64,000 nucleotides of DNA, taken from Lysobacterales bacterium. Its GTDB lineage: Bacteria; Pseudomonadota; Gammaproteobacteria; Xanthomonadales; Ahniellaceae. The position numbers were made by a program, and so were the translations under genes. The number at the start of each line of letters is the position of its first letter. Position 1 is the first letter of the stretch. Location: positions 1,178,001 to 1,242,000 of the forward strand of contig JADJCM010000001.1 in NCBI GenBank assembly GCA_016703225.1. The letters are read 5' to 3'. This document shows positions 7,839-18,490 of this stretch, in pieces. The notes beneath the pieces were generated by a model. It saw nothing but the letters and a program-made list of their open reading frames with translations, searched no databases and was not told where the DNA came from.

Positions 7839-10448
7839 TCAGGCCGCCGCCCCGGTCTTCGCCGCCAGGAAGTCCTGCGCGAAGCGCTGCAGCACGCCGC
7901 CGGCGTCGTAGATCGACACCTCTTCATCGGAATCGAGGCGGCAGATGACCGGCACCTCGAGGCGCTCGCCGTTGCGACGATGCACGACCAGGGTCAGCGT
8001 CGTGCGCGGCTTGCGTTCGCCGACCACGTCATAGGTCTCGCTGCCGTCGAGGCCGAGCGTGAGGCGCGTGGTGCCCGGCTGGAACTCGAGCGGCAGCACG
8101 CCCATGCCGATCAGGTTGGTGCGATGGATGCGTTCGAAGCCTTCGGCGACGATGGCTTCGACGCCGGCGAGGCGCACGCCCTTGGCGGCCCAGTCGCGCG
8201 AGCTGCCCTGGCCATAGTCTGCGCCGGCGATGATGATCAACGGCTGCTTGCGCGCCATGTAGGTCTCGATCGCCTCCCACATGCGCGTGACCTGGCCCTC
8301 CGGTTCGATGCGCGCCAGCGATCCCTTCTGCACCGAGCCATCCGGCTTGCGCACCATTTCGTTCAACAAGGTCGGGTTCGCAAAGGTCGCGCGTTGCGCG
8401 GTCAGGTGGTCGCCGCGATGGGTCGCGTAGGAATTGAAGTCCTCCTCGGGCAGGCCCATCTTCGCGAGGTATTCACCGGCCGCGCTGTCGAGCAGGATCG
8501 CGTTCGACGGCGAGAGATGATCGGTGGTGATGTTGTCGCCAAGCACGGCAAGCGGACGCAGGCCCTTCAGCGTGCGCGCGCCGGCGAGCGCACCTTCCCA
8601 GTACGGCGGGCGGCGGATGTAGGTGCTCTGCGCGCGCCAGTCATACAGCGGCTTGATGTTGCCGGTGGCACCGGCGCGCGGGGCGAACATCGGGTCGTAG
8701 ACTTTGCGGAAGTGTTCCGGCTTCACCGACGTCTTCACGATCGCGTCGATCTCGGCGTCGCTCGGCCACAGGTCCTTGAGGCGCACTTCCTTGCCATCGC
8801 GGTCGATGCCGAGCACGTCCTTCTCGATGTCGAAGCGAATGGTGCCGGCGATCGCGTAGGCGACAACCAGCGGCGGCGACGCCAGGAAGGCCTGCTTCGC
8901 GTACGGATGGATGCGCCCGTCGAAATTGCGATTGCCGGACAACACCGCGGTCGCATACAGATCGCGATCGATGATCTCCTGCTGGATCTTCGGATCGAGC
9001 GCGCCCGACATGCCGTTGCAGGTGGTACAGGCGAACGCGACGATGCCGAAGCCGAGCTGTTCGAGTTCGGGCAGCAGCTTCGCCTCCTCGAGATACAGCT
9101 GCACCGCCTTCGATCCCGGCGCGAGCGAGGATTTCACCCAGGGCTTTCGGGTGAGGCCGCGCGCGTTCGCATTGCGTGCGAGCAGGCCGGCGGCGATCAC
9201 GTTGCGCGGGTTGCTGGTGTTGGTGCAACTGGTGATCGCGGCGATGATCACCGCGCCATCGGGCATGCTGCCGTCATCCGGCATCCTCCACGACTTCGCG
9301 ATCTCGCGCTCGGCCAGTGCGGACGTCGGCAGGCGCTTGTGCGGGTTCGATGGGCCGGCCAGGTTGCGCACGACGCTCGACAGGTCGAACTTCAGCACGC
9401 GCTCGTATTCGGCGGTCGCGAGCGCATCGGCCCACAGGCCGGTGTGTTTCGCATAGGTCTCGACCAGCCGGACCTGGGCATCGTCGCGCCCGGTCAGCTT
9501 CAGGTAGTCGATGGTCTGCTGGTCGATGAAGAACATCGCCGCGGTCGCGCCGTATTCCGGCGCCATGTTCGAGATCGTCGCGCGATCGCCGAGCGTCAGC
9601 GCGGCGGCACCCTCGCCGTGGAATTCGAGATAGGCGCCGACGACCTTCTCCTTGCGCAGGAATTCGGTCAGCGCCAGCACGACGTCGGTCGCGGTGATGC
9701 CCGGCGCCGGCCGGCCCGAGAGTTCGACACCGGTGATGTCGGGCAGGCGCATCCACGACGCCCGACCGAGCATCACGTTCTCGGCTTCGAGTCCGCCGAC
9801 GCCGATCGCGATCACGCCGAGTGCGTCGACGTGCGGGGTGTGGCTGTCGGTGCCGACGCAGGTGTCGGGATAGGCGACGCCGTCCTGCACCTGGATCACC
9901 GGCGACATTCGCTCCAGGTTGATCTGGTGCATGATGCCGTTGCCGGGCGGGATCACATCGACATTGCGGAAGGCCTTGCGCGTCCAGTCGATGAAGTGGA
10001 AGCGGTCGTCGTTGCGGCGGTCCTCGATGGCGCGGTTCTTCGCGAACGCATCGCGCTCGAAGCCGGCATGTTCGACCGCGAGCGAGTGGTCGACGATCAA
10101 TTGCACCGGCACCACCGGGTTGACCTGGGCCGGGTCGCCGCCCATGTCGGCGATCGCATCGCGCAGTCCAGCCAAGTCGACGAGCGCGGTCTGACCGAGG
10201 ATGTCGTGGCAGACCACGCGCGCCGGAAACCACGGGAAGTCGAGATCGCGTTTACGTGCGATCAGCTGGCCGAGATAGGCGTCGAGCCGCTCGGGATCGG
10301 CGCGCCGCACCAGGTTCTCGGCATGCACGCGCGCGGTGTAGGGCAGCTTCGCGTACGCACCCGGCGCAATCGCATCCACCGCGGCACGCGCGTCGAAATA
10401 GGCCAACAAAGTGCCGGGCAGCGGCTTGCGGTGGCGGGTGGCGTTCAT
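7839..10448 (-). CDS. acnD: Fe/S-dependent 2-methylisocitrate dehydratase AcnD
   Basis: An 869-residue aconitase-family protein. The three cluster-binding cysteines are visible: Cys408 in ITSCTNTSNP, and Cys474 and Cys477 in ACTTCNG. Substrate-loop motifs such as GTDSHTPH and the C-terminal swivel domain (ADYGQGSSRDWAAKG) are present. Assignment to AcnD rather than AcnA rests on overall sequence character and on the nearby prpF. AcnD dehydrates 2-methylcitrate in propionate degradation. I start at the ATG at 10448, which has a GAG-type ribosome site at about 8 bases. The frame runs open further upstream, but that part lies antisense to the divergent gene at 10529. Confidence 0.93.
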   Translation of the reverse strand: MNATRHRKPLPGTLLAYFDARAAVDAIAPGAYAKLPYTARVHAENLVRRADPERLDAYLGQLIARKRDLDFPWFPARVVCHDILGQTALVDLAGLRDAIADMGGDPAQVNPVVPVQLIVDHSLAVEHAGFERDAFAKNRAIEDRRNDDRFHFIDWTRKAFRNVDVIPPGNGIMHQINLERMSPVIQVQDGVAYPDTCVGTDSHTPHVDALGVIAIGVGGLEAENVMLGRASWMRLPDITGVELSGRPAPGITATDVVLALTEFLRKEKVVGAYLEFHGEGAAALTLGDRATISNMAPEYGATAAMFFIDQQTIDYLKLTGRDDAQVRLVETYAKHTGLWADALATAEYERVLKFDLSSVVRNLAGPSNPHKRLPTSALAEREIAKSWRMPDDGSMPDGAVIIAAITSCTNTSNPRNVIAAGLLARNANARGLTRKPWVKSSLAPGSKAVQLYLEEAKLLPELEQLGFGIVAFACTTCNGMSGALDPKIQQEIIDRDLYATAVLSGNRNFDGRIHPYAKQAFLASPPLVVAYAIAGTIRFDIEKDVLGIDRDGKEVRLKDLWPSDAEIDAIVKTSVKPEHFRKVYDPMFAPRAGATGNIKPLYDWRAQSTYIRRPPYWEGALAGARTLKGLRPLAVLGDNITTDHLSPSNAILLDSAAGEYLAKMGLPEEDFNSYATHRGDHLTAQRATFANPTLLNEMVRKPDGSVQKGSLARIEPEGQVTRMWEAIETYMARKQPLIIIAGADYGQGSSRDWAAKGVRLAGVEAIVAEGFERIHRTNLIGMGVLPLEFQPGTTRLTLGLDGSETYDVVGERKPRTTLTLVVHRRNGERLEVPVICRLDSDEEVSIYDAGGVLQRFAQDFLAAKTGAAA

Positions 10449-10528
10449 CGGCATTCTCGGCGTCAGCGAAGCGCGCATGATATCGCCCGCGACTCGGCGA
10501 CTTTGTGGCGGTTCGCTATCCTTGGCGC

Positions 10529-11527
10529 ATGGATCGACGTGGATGGACCCTGACCCTGTGTGCGCTCGCCGTCGGCGTCGGGTTGTTCTGGGGCACTCGT
10601 GCGGGCGACACCGATGCGCCGCCCGCGGCGGCATTCGATGTCTCCGGGGCCAAGGTCGAGGCCGCCGCATCGACACCGGCAGCGCCTGATGCAATCGCCG
10701 CCGACCCAAACACGAAGCTCGACCTGCTCGCAGCCCTCGCCGATGCGTCGCAGGCACCTCCGCCGCCGCCGCCCACCTTCACCGAGCCGCTGCCGCGCTG
10801 GGACGCGAAACTGGTCGATGTCCTGCCCGCCCTCAAGGCCCGCGCCGATGCCGGTGATCACGTTGCGGCATGTCATATCGGCCTGGCCTTGAGTGCGTGT
10901 GCCTGGTCGATCAGTTTGCAACCGTCGCCGGCGGAGATTCGACAGACCCGCAGTGAAGACGACGCGACGATCGAGCGAATGGCGCGCCTGGCGACAGACA
11001 CCTTTCGGCCGGGCCGCGAGAAAACCTGCGCGGACTTGCCCGCATCCGAACTGGAGCTGCGCTTCCAGTACGCACAGCAGGCCGCAGACGCGGGTGTGGG
11101 TGCGGCAATGCTGGCCTATGCCGAAGGGGTTCCGCTGCTGTCCATCGACGCGATCTTGCGCCACCCGGAGTGGCTGGAGGCGCATCGGCAACGCGCGCCG
11201 CGTTACATCGCCGAGCTGATCCGGCGTGGAGATCGCTTCGCGGCGTTTCTCTTGTCGATGGGAAGCGATGGCATGCAAATGTCCCTTCTGGGAAAGGCCC
11301 TGCAGATGGACGAGGTGACGGCTGCAACGTTCTGGTATCTCCGCCAGGAATTCATGGGACAGCCGATGAGTCCGTGGCACGGACCGACGCCGAGCATTGA
11401 GCGTATTGCCCGGGAGCGCGCTCACGCTCTTTACGAGCGCTACTTCGAGCCGCGCCCCTTCCGGAGCGGCGAGTTCAAGGATCGCTTCGACATGATGAAT
11501 GTCGAGCGCTGCGGATTGACCCCATGA
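10529..11527 (+). CDS. Membrane-anchored hypothetical protein, first of a tandem pair
   Basis: A 332-residue protein with an N-terminal membrane anchor or uncleaved signal (LTLCALAVGVGLFWG), a proline/alanine-rich linker and a helical C-terminal domain. It contains DAGDHVAACHIGLALSAC and ends near a conserved cysteine (ERCGLTP). The next gene has the same layout and matching cysteine motifs, so the two are paralogues. The stop overlaps the next start by ATGA. A GTG start 24 bases upstream is possible, but the ATG puts the hydrophobic segment next to a short basic N-terminus. Helix-rich and Sel1/TPR-like in feel, but no family is recognised. Confidence 0.7.
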   Translation: MDRRGWTLTLCALAVGVGLFWGTRAGDTDAPPAAAFDVSGAKVEAAASTPAAPDAIAADPNTKLDLLAALADASQAPPPPPPTFTEPLPRWDAKLVDVLPALKARADAGDHVAACHIGLALSACAWSISLQPSPAEIRQTRSEDDATIERMARLATDTFRPGREKTCADLPASELELRFQYAQQAADAGVGAAMLAYAEGVPLLSIDAILRHPEWLEAHRQRAPRYIAELIRRGDRFAAFLLSMGSDGMQMSLLGKALQMDEVTAATFWYLRQEFMGQPMSPWHGPTPSIERIARERAHALYERYFEPRPFRSGEFKDRFDMMNVERCGLTP

Positions 11528-12483
11528 GCTGGCGCAAGACGACTGCTGCGTGTCTGTTGATCTTGCTCGCCTGGCTGGGAGCGCGGTGGCTCGCTGTCGA
11601 CGAAACAGCGGTTCCGGTTTCCGTGTCCGAGAATGCCATCGGGCGACGGGATGAAGTCGCCGATGTCACAGCGATTTCTCCGCCTCTTCCGAGCGCAGTC
11701 GCGATGCCTTCGCGTACCAACGCGAACGCAACGCGCAAGGACAGTCATCGCATGATCGCCGCTCCCAACCTGGACACCGCGAAGCCGGTCGAGCAGATCC
11801 GGTTCTGGCGACAGCAAGCTACGACCGGAGATCACTACGCACGTTGCCGGTTTGCAGTCGTGGCGATTGGTTGCGCGGCACGCCGAAAAAACTTTGCGCC
11901 TTGGGCAAGGAATCGCACGCAGGAGCTTCGTTCGGCGGATGGCGAACTGATTGCCCAAGATTGCAGCAGTGTCACCGACGCCGATCTGCAAGGCCGATCC
12001 GAGGCTTTGCTCGGTGCCGCACAAGGCGGACATGCACCTTCCGCACTGTTGTTCGCGATGGGCGGCGGTTTGTCCTCGTTCATTCCCTCGCCTGACGAAA
12101 TCCGCGTGTTTCGCGCGCACGCACCGCGCCTCGCATGGCAAGCCTTCGCCGCCGGCAACAGCGATGCTGCGGTGTTGCTCTGGCGCGCCTACAACCGGGT
12201 GAACTCGGATGGCCTGTTCCTCGCCAGCGCCATCGAGCCGGACCCGATCAAGGCGCATGCGCTCGACCTGTTGATGGGTGATCTGGTGCCGGAATTCCTC
12301 GTCGGCAACGCGCGCGAGGCGGAATTGAGCGAGGAACAGGCAGCGCAGGCCGCGGCTCTGCATGCAACATGGCGATCGACAGCGTTCGCGCACGGCAGGC
12401 CGTCGCGCTACGGTCTGGAGATCGAGCAGATGTTCGAGTGGGAACGGCGCGCCGTCGACCTGTGCGCGCCGGATGTGCGATAG
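11524..12483 (+). CDS. Membrane-anchored hypothetical protein, second of a tandem pair
   Basis: A 319-residue paralogue of the preceding gene. It has an N-terminal hydrophobic anchor (AACLLILLAWLGARWLAV), a low-complexity linker and a helical domain with TTGDHYARCRFAVVAIGC. That motif aligns with DAGDHVAACHIGLALSAC upstream. A cysteine near the C-terminus (DLCAPDVR) matches as well. The conserved cysteines suggest disulfides in the periplasm (inference). ATGA overlap with the preceding stop indicates translational coupling. Function unknown. Confidence 0.7.
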   Translation: MSWRKTTAACLLILLAWLGARWLAVDETAVPVSVSENAIGRRDEVADVTAISPPLPSAVAMPSRTNANATRKDSHRMIAAPNLDTAKPVEQIRFWRQQATTGDHYARCRFAVVAIGCAARRKNFAPWARNRTQELRSADGELIAQDCSSVTDADLQGRSEALLGAAQGGHAPSALLFAMGGGLSSFIPSPDEIRVFRAHAPRLAWQAFAAGNSDAAVLLWRAYNRVNSDGLFLASAIEPDPIKAHALDLLMGDLVPEFLVGNAREAELSEEQAAQAAALHATWRSTAFAHGRPSRYGLEIEQMFEWERRAVDLCAPDVR

Positions 12484-12500
12484 ACAACCTGGAGAACACG

Positions 12501-12989
12501 ATGCGATCACGTTTCCTGATGGGGCTCGGCGCCTGCATGGCCGCCGCGGTGGTGACCGCCGGCGGCCAGACTGAAGTTGCCGGTGCTACTGCGCCGGACC
12601 TGTCCTGGCTCAGCGGCGACTGGTGCGGCGAACGCGAGGGCGTGCAGAACGAGGAACACTGGAGCAGCGAAAGGGCCGGCGTGCTGCTCGGCTGGCACCG
12701 CGACACCCGCGATGGCCGCCTGCTCGGTTTCGAGTTCATGCGCATCACCCGCAACGCCGAAGGCCTTCAGTTCCGCGCGCAGCCGAGTGGCAAGCCGGAA
12801 ACCGTGTTCCCGGCCGTGCATCACGCCATCGGCGAGATCATGTTCGAGCAGCCAGCGCACGATTTCCCGAAACGCGTGCGTTATGCATTGAGCCACAGCG
12901 GCAAGCTGCTCGCGCGCATCGACGACGGCACCGACACTGGCATGGCCATGGAATGGACCTGGTCGCGATGCGCTGCTGGCGCTCGTTGA
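12501..12989 (+). CDS. DUF6265-like secreted protein
   Basis: A 162-residue protein with a signal peptide (MRSRFLMGLGACMAAAVVTAGG). A lipocalin-like domain follows, beginning LSWLSGDWCGE, with EEHWSSERAGVLLGWHRDTRDG and EFMRI, the pattern of DUF6265 proteins. The ATG at 12501 is supported by GGAGAA at 12491-12496. Longer versions of this frame overlap the upstream gene and lack the signal peptide at the start. It probably follows the two paralogues in one transcript. No catalytic role is assigned. Confidence 0.75.
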   Translation: MRSRFLMGLGACMAAAVVTAGGQTEVAGATAPDLSWLSGDWCGEREGVQNEEHWSSERAGVLLGWHRDTRDGRLLGFEFMRITRNAEGLQFRAQPSGKPETVFPAVHHAIGEIMFEQPAHDFPKRVRYALSHSGKLLARIDDGTDTGMAMEWTWSRCAAGAR

Positions 12990-13073
12990 CGAGTGCGGCG
13001 CTGGGCATCGCTGCGACCACGACGCCAGAGATGCCGCGCGAGATCCCCAGGCGCGTGCTGCTGGAGGCGATCC

Positions 13074-14786
13074 CTATTGCTCGAACGAGTCCGTCAGCAG
13101 TCGTGGCCCGCACTCGCTGACTGCACCGTTCAGTCCATCGACCCAGGCCTCGTGTCGCCCGGTTCTTGGAGCGGCGACGAAGGCTTCGGCCAGTTCCCGC
13201 AGCGACATGCCGCGCGCGCCGACGAACTGGCGGATATCGTAGAACGCTTCATCATCGTACGTTCCCTCATGTGTGCCGCATTCGGGCATCCACAGAAACG
13301 CGCTCGGGACAGGTCCGCTGGCATCCGCTCCAGTCGCCAACTCGCTTTGAGTGGCAAACCCCGACATGAACCCTTGGGCTTGGGTCAGCAGCCGAGCTTC
13401 ATGCGCCGAGCCAGGGCCCACAGGCAACAGCGGCGGACAGGGCGAGAAACCAAACACGGTACAGTGGCCATAGGTGCCGTAGGGCCCCCAAGGCAGCGCA
13501 TGTCCGAAGCCGTTCTGGGTATGTTCCGCGTTCGGGTCCAGGAAGTCCTCACGCAGCAACGCCGGCGTGGTTTCGTGGTGTAGTCGAACATGCAGCCGAT
13601 CCCTGCACTTCCACTGATCGCCTGAGCCAGCGTGCGCTGCTGCACAGGAGGTGTCGAAGATCGTGCTCAGGGCAGCGCCCTCTGACTCGAACCACGCCCG
13701 ATACTGCTCGAAGTACCAGCGGTTGTCCGCCGAGGGAAGTCGAATGAACTCGCTACCGTCGTAGCTGCCCAGTTGCGCGGACGACCCTGCAAATTGTTGT
13801 GCAAACAGGCCGGCCGGGGAATCCGGGTCAAAGGCTGCCTCGTTTTCTGCAGTGGGCAGGAAGTTGGCGTCATGGATCACGCGCACGTCGCCATGAAATC
13901 CCGCCACCGCGGCCAACGCGTCCGACAGCCTGTCGATGTTGTGGTAAAGCCCATGGGCACCCCCCGAATGGCCGACGAAGACCACTTGGGTCGCATCGGC
14001 AATCGAGGGCAATTGAACCGCCTGCGGCACGACGCCACCGATGCCATCGGCAACATAGCTGGAATACGCAATACCCGGCGCACCGGCACCGCTGCCTCGA
14101 AGCGCTTCCAGGGCAAGCCGCATGATTTTCTGTCCATGTTGGAACAACGAGAAGGAGACGCTGCCGCCAGAACCAGGAACGATTGCGCTGACCTCATGCG
14201 TGGATCGTCCGTTGAATCGGTCGTAGCTGCATTTCTCGATCCGCACCCGATGGAAGCGCGCGAACACGGGGTTGCGCTGCAGGTCGGGCTTCAGCAGTCC
14301 TTCCGAAGTGCCAACACTGCCCAATGTCTTCATCGCCGGCTCGTCCGCGGTACCCATTTCGTCGGCTTCGCCTGGCTCGGCGTAGAGTGCGGCGCAAGCG
14401 TCCGCGTTTTCGAAGCTGCCGTTCTGGTCAAGGTCCTCGGCGCTGCACGCACCACCGCCGGTGACCGAAATCAACCACCGCGATGAGGGCCCGCCCTCGG
14501 CAGGATCGACGTAAATTACCGGGCGCGTACCGTCGAGGCAGCGAACTGCGAGATCGCCATTGAGCGTGACCCTGGTGAACTCACGAAGCTGCGTCGGCAG
14601 CGTAGGTGAAGCGGGTGGCGGTTGCGGCAACTCCAGCGGATGCGCGGCGCAGCGCAAGGACGAGGCCCAATAGGGATCGGCGCAGTCGTTCTCCACGCCG
14701 CCGGCGTGCGCCCGACCAAGCACGGCGGTCCCCGTCAGGACACCCAGCAAGCCGCACGTGATCAGTCGAAGTTTGGGCGAATGCAT
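13074..14786 (-). CDS. Secreted pectin-acetylesterase-like hydrolase with DSFE tail
   Basis: A 570-residue protein with signal peptide (ITCGLLGVLTGTAVLGRAHA). The alpha/beta-hydrolase-like core shows SVTGGGACSAEDLDQNG (oxyanion region) and a nucleophile elbow VFVGHSGGAHG. This arrangement resembles the pectinacetylesterase/Notum family (carbohydrate or lipid esterases). The usual GSSAGG elbow is changed to GHSGGA, so substrate is uncertain. It ends PRLLTDSFEQ, like the protein at 2687. ATG 14786 is chosen because AGGAGG lies at 14799-14804. A TTG at 14816 is the alternative. Confidence 0.75.
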   Translation of the reverse strand: MHSPKLRLITCGLLGVLTGTAVLGRAHAGGVENDCADPYWASSLRCAAHPLELPQPPPASPTLPTQLREFTRVTLNGDLAVRCLDGTRPVIYVDPAEGGPSSRWLISVTGGGACSAEDLDQNGSFENADACAALYAEPGEADEMGTADEPAMKTLGSVGTSEGLLKPDLQRNPVFARFHRVRIEKCSYDRFNGRSTHEVSAIVPGSGGSVSFSLFQHGQKIMRLALEALRGSGAGAPGIAYSSYVADGIGGVVPQAVQLPSIADATQVVFVGHSGGAHGLYHNIDRLSDALAAVAGFHGDVRVIHDANFLPTAENEAAFDPDSPAGLFAQQFAGSSAQLGSYDGSEFIRLPSADNRWYFEQYRAWFESEGAALSTIFDTSCAAAHAGSGDQWKCRDRLHVRLHHETTPALLREDFLDPNAEHTQNGFGHALPWGPYGTYGHCTVFGFSPCPPLLPVGPGSAHEARLLTQAQGFMSGFATQSELATGADASGPVPSAFLWMPECGTHEGTYDDEAFYDIRQFVGARGMSLRELAEAFVAAPRTGRHEAWVDGLNGAVSECGPRLLTDSFEQ

Positions 14787-14845
14787 TGCTGAAGCGATCC
14801 TCCTTTCGAACCACAACGCACTCGACGCTCAGGCGTTGACCTCGA

Positions 14846-14868
14846 CGGCCGAGCGGCACTCTCGGCCG
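14846..14868 (-). terminator. Hairpin after the GYF_2 gene, possible weak terminator
   Basis: A perfect 8-base stem (14846-14853 with 14861-14868) and a 7-base loop lie 11 bases past the stop of the gene at 14880. No T-run follows on the minus strand, so intrinsic termination would be weak. It could instead stabilise the 3' end of the mRNA. Confidence 0.35.
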
Positions 14869-14879
14869 CACCGACCCAG

Positions 14880-15652
14880 CTAGCGACAGTCGTCGGGCAG
14901 ATCGCTGCGATCGATGCTGGTCGTGGACGCGGAGTCGATGGTGCCAAGCGGCTGCATGCCGATCGGGGGAGCCGCGAAGCCGCAGCGGAAATCGATCTGG
15001 TAGTTGCTGTTGCGATATGGCTGCAGTGCCAAGGTGCCGTAGCTGGTGTGCAGCAACAGCGTGCCTGACTGGATGCGCACTTCCTGCAGTGCGCCGATCG
15101 GTGCGCTCTCGAAGCCGATTTCGGCCAGCGATTTCGGCACCTTGTCGGTGCTCATCACGTATTCGGCGTAGGCCACCTTGTACAGGCTCGCGGCAGCGAG
15201 TGCATCGCGCAGTTCTGACGCGCCGCGACCGAATACCGGCCGCGACGACGCGGGCATGCGCAGGAACGCGAAAGCCGCGGCGGCCAGTACCGCGAACATG
15301 ATCAGTCCCGCAAACATGAACATCAGCGCACGCGTGCGTTCCGGCGAGGCGCCGGCAGCGACCGCAGCGGGCGCCGCAGTCGGCCTCGGTCGAGCGGGCG
15401 GCGGCGCCGGCATCGGCGGCGGTTCCGCGCGCGTCGGCATCGGCGGAGGTGCGATCGGCGCGGGCGATGCAATCTCGATGCCGAGCATGGCCAGGGCCGC
15501 GTCGCGCGCAGTCCACTCGGCCAGCCCGTCCCACCACAGCAGGTCGTTGGCCTGCAGGCTGCCCTGCGCCTGCAGCTGGCGAATCTTGTCGAGGTCATGC
15601 GGGCCGAGCTGGTCGTTGCCGCGGCCGATCCAGATTTCCTTGGGGTGCTCGC

Positions 15653-15656
<4 letters not shown>
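14880..15656 (-). CDS. GYF_2-domain membrane protein with pilin-like C-terminus
   Basis: A 258-residue protein. Residues 1-60 (EIWIGRGNDQLGPHDLDKI ... LLWWDGLAEW) match the GYF_2 (DUF4339) domain. A proline/alanine linker runs to about residue 105, then a transmembrane helix (ALMFMFAGLIMFAVLAAAAFAF, about 110-131). The C-terminal periplasmic part, LRDALAAASLYKVAYAEYV onwards with a late cysteine pair, resembles the globular domain of type IV pilin-like proteins. It overlaps mnmG by 4 bases (ATGA) and is probably co-transcribed with it. The biological role is not known. Confidence 0.75.
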
Positions 15657-17545
<1,889 letters not shown>

Positions 17546-18186
17546 GGTGTCGAACGGTCTCGTGGCGCGCCTGGGGCGCGATTTTGTCAGTTTTCCGGTC
17601 GCAGACTGCCGCGCCGTGTCGGTTCCGCCGAACGGCACAATTCGCCACGCTTTCAGCGCCTTCCAGGCGCGTGCAAAGCGTGCGGCAGTTCACGCTTTTC
17701 GCTGCAAGCAATTGTGAAAGGGCGCACATTTTGGCGGGGCGTGGCGCGAGTCCTGCGTCACCTTGAACGCACCGGGTCGGGCAGGCGCGAAAAGGCGCCG
17801 GGTTGGCTGACAGGGGACAGCCCACGCGCCGCTCCGGGAAGCTGCCGTTGCCCGCGGACGCGCGGGCGTCTCCCGAACCAGGCCAGATCGGTCTGGTTCG
17901 TTCTTTGCACTGACGGGCAGAAAAAGGCTGGCGCCCGGCGGTCCTCGAGGAACAGGGGGTATCCTTTGTGACCGTTTAGTCCGGGCGCCAGTGACACTGC
18001 TGCGGCGCGCTGCGGCACGCCACGGCGATACTCGAGTAGTCGGTTCGACGATCCCTGCGCCGCCCCCGCGGCATCCCCTATCGCATACGCAAAAGCGAGC
18101 TGGGCTGGATCATGCCCCCGTTTGCAATTCGCGACAACCGGCCCAAAGGTCATGGGTGGAACCGTTCACACCGGCCATGTGACTGC
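17546..18186. other. 640-base non-coding, hairpin-rich gap between mnmG and the sigma-54 promoter
   Basis: No convincing gene is seen. The gap contains three consecutive strong hairpins: 17851-17856/17861-17866, 17874-17884/17890-17900 (11 pairs, one G-U, loop AGATC) and the long stem 17928-17943/17970-17991. Directly repeated ACCGGCC boxes at 18137-18143 and 18170-18176 lie 33 bases apart, about three helical turns, close upstream of the sigma-54 promoter. They could bind an activator. No tRNA, 4.5S, tmRNA or RNase P hallmark was found. Confidence 0.6.
17921..17991 (-). terminator. Minus-strand intrinsic terminator or structured RNA
   Basis: Arms 17928-17938 and 17981-17991 pair perfectly over 11 bases. 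After a 6-base bulge the pairing continues 17939-17943 with 17970-17974. Read on the minus strand the stem is followed two bases later by five T residues (17925-17921), an intrinsic terminator signature. The loop carries an ACCCCC stretch. No minus-strand gene ends nearby; the closest, at 18546, is over 550 bases away. It may therefore close an unannotated small RNA. Confidence 0.55.
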
Positions 18187-18201
18187 TGGCACGCTTTCTG
18201 C
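18187..18201 (+). promoter_or_regulatory. Sigma-54 (RpoN) promoter
   Basis: The sequence TGGCACGCTTTCTGC matches the sigma-54 consensus TGGCACG-N4-TTGC at all but one position. The GG and GC dinucleotides are exactly spaced (-24 at 18189, -12 at 18201). Transcription would start near 18213, 25 bases before the ATG at 18238. Two ACCGGCC direct repeats upstream may serve an enhancer-binding protein (inference). Confidence 0.75.
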
Positions 18202-18237
18202 ATGATCTCCATCGCATTCGAAGCAGGAGATCGGACC

Positions 18238-18432
18238 ATGGACATGCATCTCGCCACGCTCGGCATCGACGACGTCACCCTGCATCACGACCTGCTGATC
18301 GAACTCGGCAAGGTCGAGATGGCGCTGGAACTGATCCATCCCGACCAGGAAACCCCGGCCGCGACCCAGTTCGAGCTGCTCGAAGGCCGTCGCGCCAAGC
18401 TCAACGCCATGCTCTCCCGTCTGGCCGCCTGA
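18238..18432 (+). CDS. Small helical protein of unknown function, sigma-54 controlled
   Basis: A 64-residue, mostly helical, soluble, acidic protein (LHHDLLIELGKVEMALELI ... LLEGRRAKLNAMLSRLAA). No family is recognised. The ATG at 18238 has AGGAG about 8 bases upstream. A near-perfect sigma-54 promoter ends 36 bases before it, and a textbook terminator follows, so it is a well-isolated single-gene transcription unit despite its size. RpoN control suggests a link to nitrogen, motility, pilus or surface physiology, but nothing here decides which. Confidence 0.75.
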   Translation: MDMHLATLGIDDVTLHHDLLIELGKVEMALELIHPDQETPAATQFELLEGRRAKLNAMLSRLAA

Positions 18433-18490
18433 TTCCCGCATCGCTGCACTGTTTCTGTTCCACCCTTCTCGTTTCTCCTCCCCCCTTCTG

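Noticed and set aside
7419..10553. A 1044-codon rightward open frame
   Set aside because: It is antisense to the toxin-antitoxin pair and acnD, whose motifs are clear. A shadow frame.
10449..10757. N-terminal extension of AcnD by about 100 residues
   Set aside because: The extra part is Arg-rich, lacks homology and overlaps the divergent gene at 10529. The ATG at 10448 gives the normal aconitase start.
17546..18186. Known housekeeping RNA (4.5S, 6S, tmRNA, RNase P) or tRNA in the mnmG upstream gap
   Set aside because: None of the conserved core sequences of these RNAs could be found. Only unassigned hairpins are reported.
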